Shown piece after piece: positions 4,756 through 6,966 of a stretch of DNA of 6,966 bases; positions within the stretch are counted from its first letter, which is position 1; every line of letters begins with the position of its first letter. The stretch is from TMED14 sp038145075. Its GTDB lineage: Bacteria > Bacteroidota > Bacteroidia > Flavobacteriales > Schleiferiaceae. The notes beneath the pieces are model-generated. The model saw only the letters and a list, made by a program, of their open reading frames with translations. It was not told where the DNA came from and searched no databases. The translations under genes and the position numbers were made by a program. Location of the stretch: the NCBI GenBank assembly GCA_038145075.1, contig JAYQOY010000074.1, forward strand, positions 1-6,966. Reading direction: 5' to 3'.

Positions 4756-6966
4756 ACCGCATCCTATTCCGCCTCCTCCTCGTGGCTGTAAGCTTGGCGT
4801 TTGCCCCCGTGGCCGCCCAGGCCCAAATCCAGTTGGGTCAAGAAATTGACATCAAACCGGAGGTCGATTACGAGATTGGCGGCATCACCGTATCGGGCGC
4901 CGACCAGCTGGATCCCACGATGGTGGCTCTGCTCTCTGGTCTGAATGTGGGCGATAAGGTACAGTTCCCTTCAGAGCGCGTGGCTCAGGCCGTTCGCAAC
5001 TTGTGGGACCAGGAGCTCTTCTCCGATGTGCAGCTCTTCGTCACGCAAAAAATCAACCGCACCGTTTACCTCGAATTCCGCCTCACCACTCTTCCCAAGC
5101 TCAGCAAGTACTACTTCACGGGCATCAAAAAGGGCAAGCAGGATGCCTTGCGCGAGCTCTTGGAATTGAACCGCGGTATGGTGGTTTCGGAAAACCTGAA
5201 AATCACGTCCACCAACGCCATTCTCAAGCATTTCCGCGACAAAGGTTTCCCTGATGCGACCGCGAAAATCAGCACGGAGCGCGACAGTCTTTTGCTGGAT
5301 GCCGTGGTCCTTCGCATCGACATCGTGCCTGGCCCCCGCTTGCGCATTGACGACATCGTCTTCCATGGCAACACCGCCCTGACGGATGCCAAGCTGCGCC
5401 GCGTCATGGACGATACGCACCGCTACCGCAAGTGGAACATCTTCACCACCTCCAAGTGGCTGAAGGAGAAGCTCGAAGCGGACAAGGTCCTCATCGTGGA
5501 GGCGTACAATGAAGCGGGCTACCGCGACATGCGCATCACCCACGATACGGTCTACCGTGTGGAGGACAAGTTGATGATTGAGATGACCATTGACGAGGGC
5601 CGCCCCTACTACTTCCGCAGCATTTCCTTCTACGGGAACTCCAAGTACACCACGGAGGTGCTTCAGTCTATCTTGAAGATTGAGCCCGGCGATCGCTACG
5701 ACGCCAAGGCCCTCAATACCCGCATCAACGGCGACCCCAACAGCAACGACATCTCATCGCTCTACTTGAACAACGGCTACCTCTTTGCCAACGTCATCCC
5801 CGTGGAGGTGAAGGTGGAGAATGACTCGATTGACATGGAGATTCGCATTCGGGAAGGCCGCCAAGCCACCGTCCGCAAAGTCATTGTAAACGGCAACGAA
5901 CGCACTAACGACCACGTGGTCTACCGCGAGATCCGCACGCGTCCCGGCGACCTGTTCTCCAAGGCGGACATCATGCGTACGGTGCGTGAATTGGGCCAGC
6001 TGGGCTACTTTGACCCCCGTCAAATCACGCCTGTGCCCATCCCCGACCCCGTGACTGGAACCGTGGATCTGGAGTACACCGTTGTCGAGCAGTCGACCAG
6101 TCAGCTGGAACTTCAGGGCGGCTGGGGGGCCTACACCGTAGTGGGTACGCTGGGCTTGAACTTCAACAACTTCTCTTCGCGCAACCTCTTCAACAAGAAG
6201 GCATGGCAGCCCTTGCCCGCTGGAGATGGCCAAACCATCACCATCCGCGCGCAGACGAACGGAACCTACTACAGCTCCTACAACTTCAGCTTTACGGAGC
6301 CCTGGTGGGGTGGCAAGAAGCCCAATTCGGTGACCTTCTCAGCCTACCACAACACCATGAACTACAACGGCCGCACGGACAGCACGGCCCAAAAAATCGC
6401 CATCACAGGTGTCACCCTGGGTCAGGGCAAGCGCCTCAAGTGGCCCGATGACTACTTCACGCTCTACCACGCGCTGGAGTACCGCCGCTTCGACATCAAC
6501 AACTACCCCTTTGTGGGCGGAAACTTCACGACGGGTATCGCCAATTCCGTCGCCTACACCTTGAGCTTGCGCCGCGACAACCGCGACCTGCCCATCTTCC
6601 CCACGCGTGGCTCCAGCATCGCATTTAGCTTGGAAGCTACCCCTCCCGTATCTCTCTTGGATGGCCGCGACTACACCAAGCTCAGCACGGAAGAAAAGTT
6701 CAAATTCATCGAATACCACAAGTGGAAGTTCACCGGCGACTACTACGCAGAGATCTTCAAAAACTTCGTGGTGCGTTCGTATTCAGAATTTGGCCTCTTG
6801 GGCTCCTACAACAAGGCCTATGGCTTGCCACCCTTTGAGCGCTACTACCTGGGCGGGGACGGCTTGCAGAACTTCGTCTTGGACGGCCGTGAAATCATTG
6901 GCCTGCGTGGCTACACCAACTACAGCTTGACCCCCGATGGCGGCGGTGCGTTGTACAACAAGTTCA
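4752..6966 (+). CDS. bamA: Outer membrane protein assembly factor BamA (3' end cut off)
   Basis: BamA is the central Omp85 component that folds and inserts beta-barrel proteins into the outer membrane. The window holds 738 codons with no stop; the family in this phylum runs to roughly 850 residues, so the last barrel strands lie outside. A signal peptide is present (MNRILFR, then a hydrophobic core ending PVAAQA, cleavage near 24). Five POTRA domains follow at about 38-113, 117-196, 197-284, 285-369 and 372-448, seen from repeated patterns such as GGITVSGA, DDIVFHGNTAL, SISFYGNSKYT and KVIVNGNERT. The barrel starts near 450 (QLELQGGWG); EPWWGGKKPNS and LPIFPTRGS are typical barrel segments. 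GLRGY at 717-721 is the conserved loop-6 (V/L)RG(F/Y) motif with Arg719. The ATG overlaps the uppS stop (ATGA), implying coupling. Periplasmic chaperone genes (ompH/skp type) usually follow but are not in view. Confidence 0.97.
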   Translation, partial: MNRILFRLLLVAVSLAFAPVAAQAQIQLGQEIDIKPEVDYEIGGITVSGADQLDPTMVALLSGLNVGDKVQFPSERVAQAVRNLWDQELFSDVQLFVTQKINRTVYLEFRLTTLPKLSKYYFTGIKKGKQDALRELLELNRGMVVSENLKITSTNAILKHFRDKGFPDATAKISTERDSLLLDAVVLRIDIVPGPRLRIDDIVFHGNTALTDAKLRRVMDDTHRYRKWNIFTTSKWLKEKLEADKVLIVEAYNEAGYRDMRITHDTVYRVEDKLMIEMTIDEGRPYYFRSISFYGNSKYTTEVLQSILKIEPGDRYDAKALNTRINGDPNSNDISSLYLNNGYLFANVIPVEVKVENDSIDMEIRIREGRQATVRKVIVNGNERTNDHVVYREIRTRPGDLFSKADIMRTVRELGQLGYFDPRQITPVPIPDPVTGTVDLEYTVVEQSTSQLELQGGWGAYTVVGTLGLNFNNFSSRNLFNKKAWQPLPAGDGQTITIRAQTNGTYYSSYNFSFTEPWWGGKKPNSVTFSAYHNTMNYNGRTDSTAQKIAITGVTLGQGKRLKWPDDYFTLYHALEYRRFDINNYPFVGGNFTTGIANSVAYTLSLRRDNRDLPIFPTRGSSIAFSLEATPPVSLLDGRDYTKLSTEEKFKFIEYHKWKFTGDYYAEIFKNFVVRSYSEFGLLGSYNKAYGLPPFERYYLGGDGLQNFVLDGREIIGLRGYTNYSLTPDGGGALYNKF

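Noticed and set aside
4971..5543. Minus-strand open frames of 190 codons here and 159 codons at 5754-6233, both within bamA
   Set aside because: Both are shadows of bamA; the BamA reading frame is continuous with POTRA and barrel motifs throughout.
1..6966. CRISPR array, transposon ends, tRNA or rRNA genes, defence or phage genes
   Set aside because: None seen. The only repeats are short 8-bp units, and essentially all sequence beyond 105 is accounted for by conserved housekeeping or envelope genes.

Overview
The window is a gene-dense stretch of bacterial chromosome, most likely from a member of the phylum Bacteroidota with rather high G+C. The best fit is the Flavobacteriales/Cryomorphaceae-Schleiferiaceae side of the phylum. 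Four things point there. PdxJ has the Bacteroidota-type NINKIATLRNARGG signature. A divergent CBS protein sits between pdxJ and nadK, and a DUF6089-type outer-membrane protein is present. BamA has the barrel motifs usual in this phylum, and no gene has a convincing Shine-Dalgarno sequence. The gene order (hydrolase-pdxJ, diverging from CBS-nadK-DUF6089-uppS-bamA) is, from memory, a conserved arrangement in Flavobacteriia. Taxonomy below phylum level is inference.

Layout. Positions 1-105 are non-coding and hold short 8-bp-period repeats and small hairpins. Two minus-strand genes follow, reading leftwards from 1649: pdxJ (vitamin B6 synthesis) and an alpha/beta hydrolase of the YbfF/ABHD11 type, joined by a 1-nt TAATG overlap. 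A very short divergent gap of about 21 bp separates pdxJ from a plus-strand run of five genes: a CBS-domain protein (TTG start), NAD kinase, a DUF6089-type beta-barrel protein, undecaprenyl diphosphate synthase, and bamA, which is cut by the window end. Every junction in this run is an overlap or a 2-bp gap, except a 33-bp gap before the DUF6089 gene. That gap contains a good match to the Bacteroidota -7 promoter element.

How the genes work together. The left pair makes pyridoxine phosphate and an ester hydrolase of unknown substrate. The right run joins cofactor supply (NADP from NadK, possibly sensed or tuned by the CBS protein) to envelope building. UppS makes the lipid carrier for peptidoglycan and O-antigen. 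BamA inserts outer-membrane barrels. The DUF6089 protein is itself probably an outer-membrane barrel and so a likely BamA client. The window reads as ordinary conserved core genome: no mobile element, CRISPR array, RNA gene or defence system was seen. The points worth a second look are the octamer repeats at the left edge, the compressed divergent start region, the candidate promoter inside the operon, and the poorly characterised CBS and DUF6089 proteins.
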